From positions 1 through 64,000 of the forward strand of contig NZ_FNWH01000005.1 of assembly GCF_900106585.1 (NCBI RefSeq): a DNA stretch of 64,000 nucleotides, in the 5' to 3' direction. The notes under the pieces were generated by a model. The model ran no database searches, had not been told where the DNA came from, and worked only from the letters and a program-made list of their open reading frames with translations. Below, one piece after another: positions 10,087 to 19,336 of the stretch (its first letter is position 1; every line of letters starts with the position of its first letter). Source of the stretch: Acidaminococcus timonensis. Lineage in GTDB: Bacteria; Bacillota; Negativicutes; Acidaminococcales; Acidaminococcaceae. The position numbers and the translations under genes are program-made.

Positions 10087-11253
10087 TTACCGTTTCTCTC
10101 CCCCATGGAATTCCGGCATCACTTCAACAGGATACCCATGGGTATGGAGCAGATAGGTCACAATCCGTTGGGCAGCCCGGCCATCCCCGTAAGGGTTGAC
10201 GGCCTCAGCCATGGACCGATAATACTTTTCATCATTCAGCAGACGGCTGGTGGCGGCGTACACGTCTTCCTTGCCGGTGCCGATCAGTTTGACCGTCCCG
10301 GCGGTAACAGCCTCCGGCCGTTCCGTGGTGTTGCGCAGCACCAGGACCGGTTTGCCCAGGGCCGGCGCTTCCTCCTGGATTCCGCCGGAATCGGTGAGGA
10401 CAATGTCCACCCGGGCCATCAGATTGGCGAAAGGTTCATATTCCATGGGTTCCAGCAGATGGACACGATCCATCTTGCCCAGGACGGCTTCCGCCACTTC
10501 CCGCACTTTGGGATTCTTATGCATGGGGAAGATGGCTTCCGCATTGGGATTGTCCTTCAGGACTTCCTTCAGGGCCTGGTATACATGGCGCATGGGTGCC
10601 CCCAGGTTCTCCCGCCGGTGGGTGGTCATGAGGATCAGCTTGTGGTCGCTGCGGATGGCCTCTTCCAGTTTGGGATTGTGGAAATCAAATTCCTTCTTCA
10701 CCGTAGCCTGCAGGGCATCGATCACCGTATTGCCGGTCACGTAAATATCATCTTCCTTGATGTTTTCCTTCAGCAGGTTGGCCCTGGCGTTGCTGGTGGG
10801 TGCAAAATGGAAATCCGTGATGTCCGCGGTCAGTTTCCGGTTCATCTCTTCCGGAAAGGGAGAGTATTTGTTTCCGGTCCGCAGCCCGGCTTCCACGTGG
10901 CCTACCGGGATCTGCTTATAGAAGGCAGCAAGAGCCCCCACGAAGGTGGTGGTGGTGTCCCCATGGACCAGTACCAGGTCCGGTTTCGCTTCCTCCAGCA
11001 CATCTTTCAGCCCCATGAGGGCCCGGCTGGTCACATCATACAGTGTCTGGCCGGCGGTCATGATGTTCAAATCATAGTCCGGCCTGATCTGGAACAGATC
11101 CAGGACCTGGTCCAGCATTTCCCGGTGCTGGGCCGTCACTGCCACGATGGGTTCCAGCATATCCGGATATTTTTTCATTTCCAGTACCAGGGGGCACATC
11201 TTGATGGCCTCCGGACGGGTACCGAAAATCGTCATGACTTTTAATTTTTCCAT
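10087..11253 (-). CDS. wecB: UDP-N-acetylglucosamine 2-epimerase
   Basis: 388 aa, non-hydrolysing epimerase converting UDP-GlcNAc to UDP-ManNAc for surface polysaccharide. Motifs: FGTRPEAIKMCPLV at the N-terminus, HGDTTTTFVGALAAFY, GHVEAGLRTGNKYSPFPEE, and LTDSGGIQEEAPALGKPVLVL. Length is typical. It lies between wecA and the ATP synthase genes with gaps under 20 bp, so it is probably co-transcribed with both. Confidence 0.94.
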   Translation of the reverse strand: MEKLKVMTIFGTRPEAIKMCPLVLEMKKYPDMLEPIVAVTAQHREMLDQVLDLFQIRPDYDLNIMTAGQTLYDVTSRALMGLKDVLEEAKPDLVLVHGDTTTTFVGALAAFYKQIPVGHVEAGLRTGNKYSPFPEEMNRKLTADITDFHFAPTSNARANLLKENIKEDDIYVTGNTVIDALQATVKKEFDFHNPKLEEAIRSDHKLILMTTHRRENLGAPMRHVYQALKEVLKDNPNAEAIFPMHKNPKVREVAEAVLGKMDRVHLLEPMEYEPFANLMARVDIVLTDSGGIQEEAPALGKPVLVLRNTTERPEAVTAGTVKLIGTGKEDVYAATSRLLNDEKYYRSMAEAVNPYGDGRAAQRIVTYLLHTHGYPVEVMPEFHGGEKR

Positions 11254-11270
11254 TGTTCTTCGCCCCTATT

Positions 11271-12284
11271 TCATGATCTGTCCTGTAAAATCCCGATTTT
11301 CCGTGCACCAATGAAAATCACCGCCAGCAGGAATACCAGCAGCGCAATGGCATAGATCCCCTCCATTTCTGTAAGCAGGACTGCCGTCAGGCAGAGCCCT
11401 GCACTGATCAAATACATGAAAATCACAGCCTGCCGCTGGCTGAAGCCCATGGCCAGCAGGCGATGATGGATATGTCCCTTGTCCGGGCTGAAAATGGGCC
11501 GGCCATTCTTATACCGGCGGACGATGGCAAAGGCCGTGTCCATGATGGGAAGGCCCAGGGCAATGGCCGGAACCAGCAGGGCAATGGTGGCCGCGCTCTT
11601 CACAGCCCCAAAAATGGAAATGGCAGCCAGCATATAGCCCAGGAACAGGCTTCCCGTATCACCCATGAAGATGGTGGCCGGGTTGAAGTTGTACCGGATG
11701 AATCCGATGATGCCGCCGGCCAGTGCCGCGGTGATCACCGCCACCGGATACAGACCCTGCTGCAGGGCCACCATGATCACCGTCACCGAGGCGATGGCGG
11801 ATACCCCGGCAGCCAGTCCGTCCAGCCCGTCGATCAGGTTCACCACGTTGGTGAAGCTGACGATCCAGAATACCGTAAAAGGAATGGAAAGGTAATTCAA
11901 ATAGAAGTAGCCTCCCCAGGGATTGTTCAGCCATTCGATCCGGACCCCAAAGCACACCGGCACCAGAGCAGCAATGATCTGCCCCACCAGTTTCACCCTG
12001 GCTGCCAGCTGGAACATATCGTCCAGGATCCCCACGATGGCAATGACGGTGCCGCCCAGCAGGATCCCCACCACGTCACGGGTCAGTTCCATGCAGGTCA
12101 CGGCCGCCGCCATGAACCCGATGTAAATGGCCAGCCCGCCCATCCGGGGCATGATCCGGTGATGGACTTTCCGTGCGTTGGGTCGGTCCACAGCACCGAT
12201 CTTGAACGCCAGTTTCTTGACGAAGGGTGTCAGGATCCAGCTGATGATCAGCGATATACTCAATGCCAGTAAGTACGTTTTCAC
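11271..12284 (-). CDS. wecA: Undecaprenyl-phosphate GlcNAc-1-phosphate transferase
   Basis: 337 aa polytopic membrane enzyme (WecA/TagO/MraY superfamily) that starts lipid-linked surface glycan synthesis. The metal-binding motif NLIDGLDGLAAG, the FMGDTGSLFLGYML motif and GHIHHRLLAMGFSQ are visible; about 10-11 membrane helices. GTG start with an AAAGG site 8 bp upstream. It leads the wecA-wecB-atp unit. Confidence 0.93.
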   Translation of the reverse strand: MKTYLLALSISLIISWILTPFVKKLAFKIGAVDRPNARKVHHRIMPRMGGLAIYIGFMAAAVTCMELTRDVVGILLGGTVIAIVGILDDMFQLAARVKLVGQIIAALVPVCFGVRIEWLNNPWGGYFYLNYLSIPFTVFWIVSFTNVVNLIDGLDGLAAGVSAIASVTVIMVALQQGLYPVAVITAALAGGIIGFIRYNFNPATIFMGDTGSLFLGYMLAAISIFGAVKSAATIALLVPAIALGLPIMDTAFAIVRRYKNGRPIFSPDKGHIHHRLLAMGFSQRQAVIFMYLISAGLCLTAVLLTEMEGIYAIALLVFLLAVIFIGARKIGILQDRS

Positions 12285-12385
12285 AAAACAAGCCTTTCTG
12301 CGGTGTCCCGCCCAGGAAAGGGAAGCTTCCCTCCCCTGTTTTGATTCTCTGTATTGGTTCTTTCATCTTTTGCCCATACAGATTT

Positions 12386-12414
12386 ATTATAGTACAGTTT
12401 TATAAAATCTACAA
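12386..12414 (-). promoter_or_regulatory. Promoter upstream of wecA and the atp unit
   Basis: On the minus strand TTGTAG, a 17-bp spacer and TATAAT, about 100 bp upstream of wecA. No other strong promoter was noticed between wecA and atpB. The rest of 12285-12530 is AT-rich and holds no gene. Confidence 0.65.
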
Positions 12415-12530
12415 TTTATAAAGTTGCCGATTTTGTAAGAAATTGAGCAGTCAAAAGGTGCATCCTCTGTTTTTCCCGTTTACACCTTGTTGCCACCATG
12501 TTACACTTAAAAGAATCGGAGGTGTTCCCA

Positions 12531-13070
12531 TTGGATGAACTCATCAAATTGTTTACTGTATTCGCCCGCATCGGCGCAGTGACCTTCGGTGGCGGCTATG
12601 CCATGCTGCCCATCCTGCAGGCCGAAGTGGTGGAAAAATATCACTGGGCGGAAGAAGCCGAACTGGCCGACTACTTCGCCATCGGACAGTGTACCCCCGG
12701 GGTGATCGCCGTCAACACGGCCACCTTTATCGGGGTCAAACGGAAAGGCACCATCGGCGGCATCGTGGCCACCCTGGGGGTCATCACCCCCTCCATCATC
12801 ATCATCACGGTGATTGCTGCCTGTCTGGCCAATTTCGCCCAGTTCCAGGCGGTGAAGGATGCTTTTGCCGGCATCCGGGTATGCGTCTGCGTCCTGATCT
12901 TCAACGCCGTCAAGAAGCTGATCAAAGGAGCCCTGGTGGACAGGCTCACCTGGCTCCTGTTCCTGGTCATCATGGCTGTGAACCTGCTTTCGGACATTTC
13001 TCCGGCCTGGCTGGTGGTCGCAGCCGGCATCATTGGCCTCACGGCCAGGAAACAGAGAGGTGAACTGTGA
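12531..13070 (+). CDS. Chromate transporter family protein, first half-size subunit
   Basis: 179 aa, one ChrA-type domain: FARIGAVTFGGGYAMLP and the ADYFAIGQCTPGVIAVNTATF signature, followed by several membrane helices. TTG start chosen because GGAGGTG lies 7 bp upstream; the in-frame ATG at 12498 has no such site. It overlaps the next gene, so the two short domains probably form a heteromeric transporter of the split-ChrA type. Substrate may be an anion other than chromate. Confidence 0.85.
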   Translation: MDELIKLFTVFARIGAVTFGGGYAMLPILQAEVVEKYHWAEEAELADYFAIGQCTPGVIAVNTATFIGVKRKGTIGGIVATLGVITPSIIIITVIAACLANFAQFQAVKDAFAGIRVCVCVLIFNAVKKLIKGALVDRLTWLLFLVIMAVNLLSDISPAWLVVAAGIIGLTARKQRGEL

Positions 13071-13642
13071 TGGGACTGCTTTTCCAGATGTTCTATGAAT
13101 TCTTCAAGATCGGCCTGTTCGCCGTAGGCGGCGGCATGGCCACCATCCCCTTCCTGGCCAAACTGGCAGAAGCCACAGGCTGGTTCACCACCACGGATCT
13201 GCTGAACATGATCGCCGTATCCGAATCCACCCCCGGCCCCATTGGAGTCAATACTGCCACCTACGTGGGCTATCACATCGCCGGCATCCCCGGTGCCCTG
13301 GTGGCCACGTTCGGGCTGGTCACCCCTTCTGTCATCGTCATCCTGATCGTTTCCCAGTTCCTGAAAAAATTCGGAGACAGCAAATACGTGAAGGCCGTCA
13401 TGTACGGGCTGCGGGCCGCCTCCGCCGGCCTGATCGCCGCAGCAGGTCTTCTGGTGACCAAAGTGACCATGCTCCATCCGGAAGCCTGGAAAACCGGCAA
13501 CTGGAGCGGGCTGTTCAATATCCGTTCCATTCTGCTGGCCGTGCTCCTGCTGGTCCTGACCCATCGATACAAGAAGGTCCACCCAGTGGCCTTCCTGGCA
13601 GCATCCGCCGTCATCGGAATGGTATTCCACTTTGCCGGGTAA
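13070..13642 (+). CDS. Chromate transporter family protein, second half-size subunit
   Basis: 190 aa, homologous to the preceding gene: FFKIGLFAVGGGMATIPFLA and AVSESTPGPIGVNTATYVGY. The ATG overlaps the upstream TGA by one base (TGATG), implying translational coupling; GAGAGGTGA is the ribosome site. Its 3' end overlaps the convergent lysR-type gene by 32 bp. Confidence 0.85.
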   Translation: MGLLFQMFYEFFKIGLFAVGGGMATIPFLAKLAEATGWFTTTDLLNMIAVSESTPGPIGVNTATYVGYHIAGIPGALVATFGLVTPSVIVILIVSQFLKKFGDSKYVKAVMYGLRAASAGLIAAAGLLVTKVTMLHPEAWKTGNWSGLFNIRSILLAVLLLVLTHRYKKVHPVAFLAASAVIGMVFHFAG

Positions 13643-14537
13643 GTTCCCCCACCGTACGTTTCACGTACTGGATGAATTTTTTCAAAGCCGGAGACGCCTC
13701 CTTTTTGGAAGGCAGGGCAATCCCCAGTTCCAGCCGGTCAGGGGTATCGAAGGGCAATACCCGCACAGCGCCGCTCCATCCGCGGCTGCTCAGAGCGTTG
13801 TCCATGGACAGCCCAAGACCTGCTTCCACCATGGTCCAGCAGGTATACATATTGCTGGTGGTAAAACGGATGTCCGGCTGCACATGATATTTTTTCAAAA
13901 AAAGGGCCGTATCCGTCCCCTGATGGGGCAGCGGATCGATGAAAGGCTGTCCGTCCAGATCTTCTGGACGGATGGCCTTTTTCGCTGCCAGGGGATGGGA
14001 TTCCGGGATCCAGGCCACCAGCCGGTCCTGATAGAGGGGGATCCAGTCCCCCTGATACCCGGCATTCCTGTTGAACAGGCAGCAGCTCAGTTTCCGGTCC
14101 CGGAGTCCCTGCAGCAGGGTCCGATTACCGGCTTCCTGCACATGGATCCGGATATGGGGGAAATCCCGCTGGAAATCCCGCAATATGGCAGGCAGCCAGC
14201 AGGAAGCGATGCTGTAGTAGCTGCCGATGGCCAGCTCCCCCTGTTCCAGGCCCTGCAGACTGGCACTGCGTTCCTGGATCTGGCCGGCCCAGTACAGCAG
14301 CTCCCGGATGGCAGGCAGCAGGTCCTGTCCTTCCAGGGTCAGCTCTACGCCCTGGGGACTGCGCTGGAGCAGGGGCAGTCCCAGTTCCCTTTCCAGTCCG
14401 TCCAGTACCCGGGTAAGACCGGAAGGAGAATATTCCAGTTCCCGTGCCGCAGCCGTGATGCTTCCCTGCTCTATGGCCTGGAGCAGGGCCTTGTATTTGT
14501 TGGTTTCCGTATAGACCCGCCTCTTTTCGTATTGCAT
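13611..14537 (-). CDS. LysR-family transcriptional regulator
   Basis: 308 aa. N-terminal winged HTH (YKALLQAIEQGSITAAAREL; SPSGLTRVLDGLERELGLPL) and a C-terminal effector domain starting near ELAIGSYYSIAS. The open frame continues far upstream, but this ATG gives the family length and sits inside a palindrome that is probably its operator. Divergent from an EamA-type transporter gene, which it likely regulates. Confidence 0.88.
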   Translation of the reverse strand: MQYEKRRVYTETNKYKALLQAIEQGSITAAARELEYSPSGLTRVLDGLERELGLPLLQRSPQGVELTLEGQDLLPAIRELLYWAGQIQERSASLQGLEQGELAIGSYYSIASCWLPAILRDFQRDFPHIRIHVQEAGNRTLLQGLRDRKLSCCLFNRNAGYQGDWIPLYQDRLVAWIPESHPLAAKKAIRPEDLDGQPFIDPLPHQGTDTALFLKKYHVQPDIRFTTSNMYTCWTMVEAGLGLSMDNALSSRGWSGAVRVLPFDTPDRLELGIALPSKKEASPALKKFIQYVKRTVGELTRQSGIPFR

Positions 14538-14547
14538 TTTATGCAAT
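14531..14547. promoter_or_regulatory. Palindromic operator overlapping the lysR-type start codon
   Basis: Perfect inverted repeat ATTGCAT-TTT-ATGCAAT in the divergent intergenic region. LysR regulators bind such dyads; it overlaps the regulator's own ATG, which fits autorepression. The plus-strand -10 TATAAT for the transporter is about 45 bp away near 14592. Confidence 0.55.
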
Positions 14548-14648
14548 ATTATAATGTATTTTTTGCGCTTCTCGCAAGATGGGTTTCTCTCTATAATGAC
14601 AGACAAAGAATGTTGGATGTGAAAAAGGACCACAAAGGAGGAATCGTC

Positions 14649-15593
14649 ATGAACAAGAATGCTGCCAAACTGCTGATGGCAATGGTGATCCTGACCCGCA
14701 GCAGCGCGTTTATCTTTTCCAAGTTTGCCATGGAGGAGCTCTCCCCCTTCCAGGCCCTGGGGTTCCGGTTCACCCTGGCCTGTCTGCTGATGGGGGCTGT
14801 GCTGTACCGGCACATTGCCCGGGCGCTCAGCGAAGACAGATCCCTGGCCAGAAAAAGCTGCCTGCTGGGATTCCTGCTGTTCTGTATCATGGGATGTGAA
14901 ATGGAGAGTCTGCGCACCGCAGAAGTCCATACGGTGGCCTTTCTGGAAAACCTGTCCCTGGCCCTGGTTCCCCTGTTCCTGGCTCTGTGGTACCGCCGGC
15001 TGCCCCAGGACCGGATCCTCCAGGGTGCCGGTTTCATCCTGCTGGGGGTTGCCGCTCTCACCATTGGAAACAGCGGATTCACCCTTGCCGGCGGGGAAGG
15101 ATGGGCGCTTATGGCTGCCCTGTTCTATGCACTGTACATCATTGCCACTGGAAAACTGGCTGCATCCAGTGATGCCAAAGCCCTGGGCATCCTGCAGATG
15201 GGCTTCATGGGACTCCTGAGTTTTGCCGCCGCGCTGGTGCTGGAAGGGGGCATCTTCCTGCCTGTCAGGGCTCTCACCTGGGAATCTCTCCTTTTCCAGA
15301 TCCTGGTGTGCAGCTGCTTCGGCTTCACCTTCCAGCCCGTAGCCCAGCAGTCCATCAGTGCCGAAGAAACGGGCATGTTCTGTGCCATCAATCCCCTGTT
15401 TGCCTCGCTGCTGGGCCATTGGGTATTCGGAGAAGCCTTTGGTCCCACAGCCATTTTAGGGGCCGTATACATTTTGACAGGACTGGCATTCGTCAATTGG
15501 CCGAAAAAAATGCAGGGGCTGCCTGAAAAGGCAGCTCCTGCACAGCAGCTGGCCGGCTGCCATCGTTCCCGGACTCTGGTTGCAAATCAGTGA
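14649..15593 (+). CDS. EamA/DMT-family transporter
   Basis: 314 aa, about 10 membrane helices in two EamA repeats (SSAFIFSKFAMEELSPFQAL; final ILGAVYILTGLAFVNW). ATG is preceded by AAAGGAGG 7 bp upstream. Probably exports metabolites or amino acids; substrate unknown. Divergent from the LysR regulator. Confidence 0.85.
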   Translation: MNKNAAKLLMAMVILTRSSAFIFSKFAMEELSPFQALGFRFTLACLLMGAVLYRHIARALSEDRSLARKSCLLGFLLFCIMGCEMESLRTAEVHTVAFLENLSLALVPLFLALWYRRLPQDRILQGAGFILLGVAALTIGNSGFTLAGGEGWALMAALFYALYIIATGKLAASSDAKALGILQMGFMGLLSFAAALVLEGGIFLPVRALTWESLLFQILVCSCFGFTFQPVAQQSISAEETGMFCAINPLFASLLGHWVFGEAFGPTAILGAVYILTGLAFVNWPKKMQGLPEKAAPAQQLAGCHRSRTLVANQ

Positions 15594-15657
15594 TGGAAGC
15601 CAGCTGCCGCTAGCGAAATAAAGGCGCTGTAGATGATTTTTTCACAGCGCCTTTTCT
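15592..15657. repeat. Partial mosaic intergenic repeat with bidirectional terminator
   Basis: GATGGAAGCCAGCTGCCGCT followed by AGCGAAATAAAGGCGCTGT, then a hairpin (GGCGCTGT and ACAGCGCC, 15623-15651) and TTTT. Same modules as at 34490-34622 and 51731-51850. It separates the convergent EamA and MATE genes and can terminate both. Confidence 0.75.
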
Positions 15658-15668
15658 TCCTCTTGAGA

Positions 15669-17033
15669 TCAAATTCCGGAGACTCTGGTCTTTTCTATGT
15701 GCCGCAGCCGCAGGCTCAGGAAGGCCGCCGAAAAGAAGATCCCCGTGATCAGTCCGATCCAGTAACTGTCCGGCCCCTTTCCCCACACATGGTCCAGCAG
15801 CAGCCCAAAGGGCAGAGCAATGCCCCAGTAAGCAGCCAGGGCCGAATAGAACGTGGCCTTCACGTCCTTGTAGCCCCGCAGCACTCCCTGGATGGGAGCT
15901 GCCGTGCTGTCGAAGAACTGGAACGCCACCGCAAAGGTCAAAAAGTGCATGATGGGTGCCAGCAACGCTGCATCCTCGGTGTACAGGGTTGCAATAAGCC
16001 CCCTGCCCAGGAACAGGCACAGCCCGAAACAGGCTCCGATCAGGATGTTGGAGATCCTCCCCGTATCTGCATAGGCTTTGGCCTGGGCAAAATCCCGGGC
16101 CCCCACATACGCTCCCACCAGGATGGTCAGGGACAGGGAGAAGCTCAGGGGCACCATGTATAGCATGTTGCAGAAGCTCATGGCGGCCTGGTTGGCTGCC
16201 ACCACAACGGTACCGAACCGGGAAACCAGCAGACATTCCACACCGAAGAAGCTGGTTTCCAGGAAAATGGCCAGTCCCATGGGAATGCCGACCCGCAGAT
16301 GTTCCCGTACATGGTGGAAGGAGAATCCGCTCCGCCGGAACACGTGGAATTCCCGGAACACCTTCAGCCGCAGCACCACCAGGACAAAGGCCATAAGCAG
16401 CAGCCAGCAAGTAATGGCCGTGCCTACCCCGGCACCCGGGCCGCCCAGGGCAGGCATGCCCAATTTTCCAAAGATGAAGATGTAGTTCATACAGGCGTTG
16501 ATGGGCATGGTCAGAAGGAACAGCCGCATGGTCACCTGGGTATACCCCAGGCTGTCCACAAAGCACCGGAGGATGCTGGCAGAAAACAGCGGCAGGATGC
16601 CCCAGGCCACAAAGCCCAGGTAGCGGAAGGCCACCTGCCGCACTGCCGGTTCCAGGCTCATGGTATCCAGGATCTTCGGCAGCAGCTGGCTGCCTGCGGC
16701 AATGATGCCGAAGGCCAGGGCCGCCGCCAGGGTCAGGCCGCTGAACACGGCCCCGGAGATTTTTTCGAACTGGCGGGCACCCCGGTAGTTGGCCACAATG
16801 GGTGTCAGTGCCTGAAGAATGCCGTTCAGGCCCGTGAACACCGGCATCCAGATGTTGCTGCCGATGGCCACCCCGGCCAATTCCCTTGTCCCTGCATGGC
16901 CGCTCATGACTGTATCGAACAGACTCATCCCCGTAATACACAGCTGGGTGATCAGGATGGGGATCATGACCCCCAGGATCCGCCGCAGCCGGCTTTGAAA
17001 AGTTCCTGTAGCAGGGCTTTCCGTAAACAACAA
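15669..17033 (-). CDS. MATE-family efflux transporter
   Basis: 454 aa, about 12 membrane helices, normal MATE length. Conserved regions: LITQLCITGMSLFDTVMSGH at the N-terminus and FFDSTAAPIQGVLRGYKDVK in the second half. Probably a cation-coupled exporter of drugs or metabolites. TTG start; either of two adjacent TTG codons fits the AAAGGAG site. Confidence 0.88.
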   Translation of the reverse strand: MLFTESPATGTFQSRLRRILGVMIPILITQLCITGMSLFDTVMSGHAGTRELAGVAIGSNIWMPVFTGLNGILQALTPIVANYRGARQFEKISGAVFSGLTLAAALAFGIIAAGSQLLPKILDTMSLEPAVRQVAFRYLGFVAWGILPLFSASILRCFVDSLGYTQVTMRLFLLTMPINACMNYIFIFGKLGMPALGGPGAGVGTAITCWLLLMAFVLVVLRLKVFREFHVFRRSGFSFHHVREHLRVGIPMGLAIFLETSFFGVECLLVSRFGTVVVAANQAAMSFCNMLYMVPLSFSLSLTILVGAYVGARDFAQAKAYADTGRISNILIGACFGLCLFLGRGLIATLYTEDAALLAPIMHFLTFAVAFQFFDSTAAPIQGVLRGYKDVKATFYSALAAYWGIALPFGLLLDHVWGKGPDSYWIGLITGIFFSAAFLSLRLRHIEKTRVSGI

Positions 17034-17044
17034 ATCAACTCCTT

Positions 17045-17077
17045 TTAAAAAAGGCTGCCGAAAATGGCAGCCTTTTG
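17045..17077 (-). terminator. Terminator after the sulfatase-family gene unit
   Basis: Inverted repeat AAGGCTGCC and GGCAGCCTT with a T-run on the minus strand, located between the sulfatase gene and the MATE gene. Confidence 0.7.
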
Positions 17078-17099
17078 GCTAACGGGTGGCTTTCGCCCC

Positions 17100-17165
17100 C
17101 TGTGTCACTAGTCACTAGTCAACAGTCACTAGCCGATGGAAGCCAGCTTCGCTGGCAATAAAATA
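17100..17165. repeat. Heptamer cluster and mosaic repeat fragment
   Basis: Tandem CACTAGT-type heptamers (17106-17132), then GCCGATGGAAGCCAGC and a short TTCGCTGGC hairpin, as in the larger mosaic copies. Confidence 0.65.
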
Positions 17166-17178
17166 TAGCCCTCCGGGC

Positions 17179-17280
17179 GACCCGGGGACGGACTCCCCTT
17201 ACGGGTAGTCCCTACGGAACACATCGGATTGTGTGTTTCCATGTGTAGGGGCGGCCCATGAGGGACTCCCGTTCCCAGGT
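17179..17280. repeat. MITE-like palindromic repeat, copy B (inverted, diverged)
   Basis: Same element as at 2927-3027 and 59977-60077 but in opposite orientation: TTCCCAGGT ends it at right, the left end is degenerate (ACCCGGGG), and the inner GGACTCCCCTTACGGGTAGT block is kept. Confidence 0.6.
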
Positions 17281-17289
17281 CCGTGTTTT

Positions 17290-19326
17290 CTATTTCTGTA
17301 AAAACTCCAGATGACGCTTCACGTACCCGCACATCAGGTAATTGGCAATGGCATCCTTGGCTTCCGTGTCCGGATGTTCCTCATCCAGGGTAGCCACCAC
17401 ATATTCCGGCTGGGAATAATAGTAGGCCTTGCCTCCGAAATACCCCAGGGCATAGGACCGTTCATTGCCGGGCTGCAGCAGGTTCCGGCCCATGAATTCA
17501 TCCGGTGTGGGAAGAGCCAGCAGACTCAGCAGGGTGGGAGCCATATCCTGCTGGCTGGCATAGATGCTCTCGTCCAGATCCTTCAACGGCTGCAGGTTCT
17601 TCGAGATGAAGATCACCGGGATGGGTGCCACACTCTGTTTATCCTGGGGATTTTCCACCAGTTTCTTGTACTCACCGCCGGAATGGGGATTGTGGTCTGC
17701 GGTAACGATGAACAGGGTCCGGTCGTCCATAAGGCCCTCTTTCTCCGCTTCTTCGAAGAAATGCTGGATGGTCTTGTCCACCCAGTACATGCCGCAGACC
17801 GTGGCCGTTCCGTTATCCCGCACATCCTCCGGCATCTCCGCGTAGGTATAGCCGTAGTACGGATAGGGCTGGTGCATATCCAGGGTCTTGCAGACCAGAA
17901 GCATTTTTTCATTCCTGTGTTCAGCCAGGGTCTTCAGGGTGAAGTCATACATCACATCATTGTGGAAGCCCCAGCCGCTGGCGCCCTTGTATCCCAGGTT
18001 GCCCAGATCCTCTTTGGCCAGGTAATGCTCCATGCCGAACTGGGCCGGATATTCCCGGTATTCATTGGCATAGTACCGGCTGGAGGCGTTGACGAAATAG
18101 CCGCTATACCCGGCCTGCTGCACACTGCGGAACAGGGACGGCTGCTTCTGCCCCGGCAGGTCCTTATCATAGATCAGCTGGGATCGGAACGTGGCGTTCA
18201 ATCCCTGGGTGGTGGGCACAGCCGAGGAATAATAATGATCGATGTGGGGATACTTCTTCACCAGGGAATCCAGATACGGGGTGGCATCAGCCGGTATATT
18301 GGGATTGTAGTAATGGAGATAGTCCCGATGGACGCTTTCCAGGATCAGCATAACCACCCGGTCGTAGGCCGGTTTCTCCAGGGGTACCGGTTTCCCTTTC
18401 GGCAGGATGCCCAGCCGGGTAAGTTCCGCCACATCTTTGTCCGTCAGCTCCCGTTCCTGGAACTTCCAGGGATCCTGCACCACCTTATCGGTCTTGAAGA
18501 ACGCCTTCTGGAAGAAGTTCACATTGATGGGATAGGCCACCATGGTCCGGGTGGGGCGGCGGCTCTTTTCCATATCCACTTCGATATCCAGGCCGTTTGT
18601 ATTGTCGATAGCCAGGTACACACCCTCGGCCAGCAGCCAGTAGCCGCCGTTCAGTACCATGGTAAGCAACGCCACCAGGAGCAGGGACCAGGGCAGGTTG
18701 GGTTTGTGCCGCCGGGGCGTGCTGACCCGGAACAGGGGAATGAACAGCAGAAGGATCACTCCGAGCAGTCCCAGCTGCCAGTTCTCCGTGGTGGCCAGGA
18801 TGCCCTTGGCGGCGTACACATTCAGGTTGTCGAACAAGACGCTCTCCACGTGCATGGACGTATTCCAGAAATAGATCCCGTCCCCCAGGATCAGCACGCA
18901 GGTCACATAAAAGACCAGGAAATAGATGGCCTTCCACAGCCTATTGGGCCAGTGGTGATAAATCATGGCCGCCAGCAGCACCAGCACGATGTTGTTGAAC
19001 AGTCCGGCCAGTACCGACAGGGTGGTCATAAAGCCCGGATCCAGTTCCAGATACGTGACCATGAACAGAGCGTCCAGCAGATACAACGCCCCTGTCACAG
19101 CCACCGGAAAATACCGGTGGATCCGGTCCGGGATCCGTTTCCGGCGGGCATACAGCAGCAGTGCCACCAGAGAAAGGAGCACATCCCGCAGAAAATAGTT
19201 CAGGGTATGGTACCAGAATTCCGCCCAGGGAAAGGGCGTGATCTCCTTCAAAAAGTTCCAGCGATACCCGGCCTCTGCCATGAAGCAAATGACCAGGAAC
19301 AGGATGTATGCGAGTTTCTTTTTCAC
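17290..19326 (-). CDS. Membrane sulfatase/phosphoglycerol-transferase family protein
   Basis: 678 aa. About five N-terminal membrane helices precede an extracytoplasmic alkaline-phosphatase-superfamily domain: VVMLILESVHRDYL (metal site), the candidate nucleophile Thr in SAVPTTQGLNATF, and VTADHNPHSGGEYKK (metal site). This is the layout of LtaS and EptA enzymes, which move phosphoglycerol or phosphoethanolamine onto surface lipids or glycans; which one is unknown. GTG start selected because GAGGGGG lies 5 bp upstream and it follows the lipid-kinase stop by 10 bp. Confidence 0.82.
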   Translation of the reverse strand: MKKKLAYILFLVICFMAEAGYRWNFLKEITPFPWAEFWYHTLNYFLRDVLLSLVALLLYARRKRIPDRIHRYFPVAVTGALYLLDALFMVTYLELDPGFMTTLSVLAGLFNNIVLVLLAAMIYHHWPNRLWKAIYFLVFYVTCVLILGDGIYFWNTSMHVESVLFDNLNVYAAKGILATTENWQLGLLGVILLLFIPLFRVSTPRRHKPNLPWSLLLVALLTMVLNGGYWLLAEGVYLAIDNTNGLDIEVDMEKSRRPTRTMVAYPINVNFFQKAFFKTDKVVQDPWKFQERELTDKDVAELTRLGILPKGKPVPLEKPAYDRVVMLILESVHRDYLHYYNPNIPADATPYLDSLVKKYPHIDHYYSSAVPTTQGLNATFRSQLIYDKDLPGQKQPSLFRSVQQAGYSGYFVNASSRYYANEYREYPAQFGMEHYLAKEDLGNLGYKGASGWGFHNDVMYDFTLKTLAEHRNEKMLLVCKTLDMHQPYPYYGYTYAEMPEDVRDNGTATVCGMYWVDKTIQHFFEEAEKEGLMDDRTLFIVTADHNPHSGGEYKKLVENPQDKQSVAPIPVIFISKNLQPLKDLDESIYASQQDMAPTLLSLLALPTPDEFMGRNLLQPGNERSYALGYFGGKAYYYSQPEYVVATLDEEHPDTEAKDAIANYLMCGYVKRHLEFLQK

Positions 19327-19336
19327 AGCAGCCCCC

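Noticed and set aside
14538-15419. Extended 602-residue version of the LysR regulator
   Set aside because: The upstream part is the antisense of the EamA gene and is rich in Gln/His/Gly as expected of a shadow frame; the 308-residue form fits the family.
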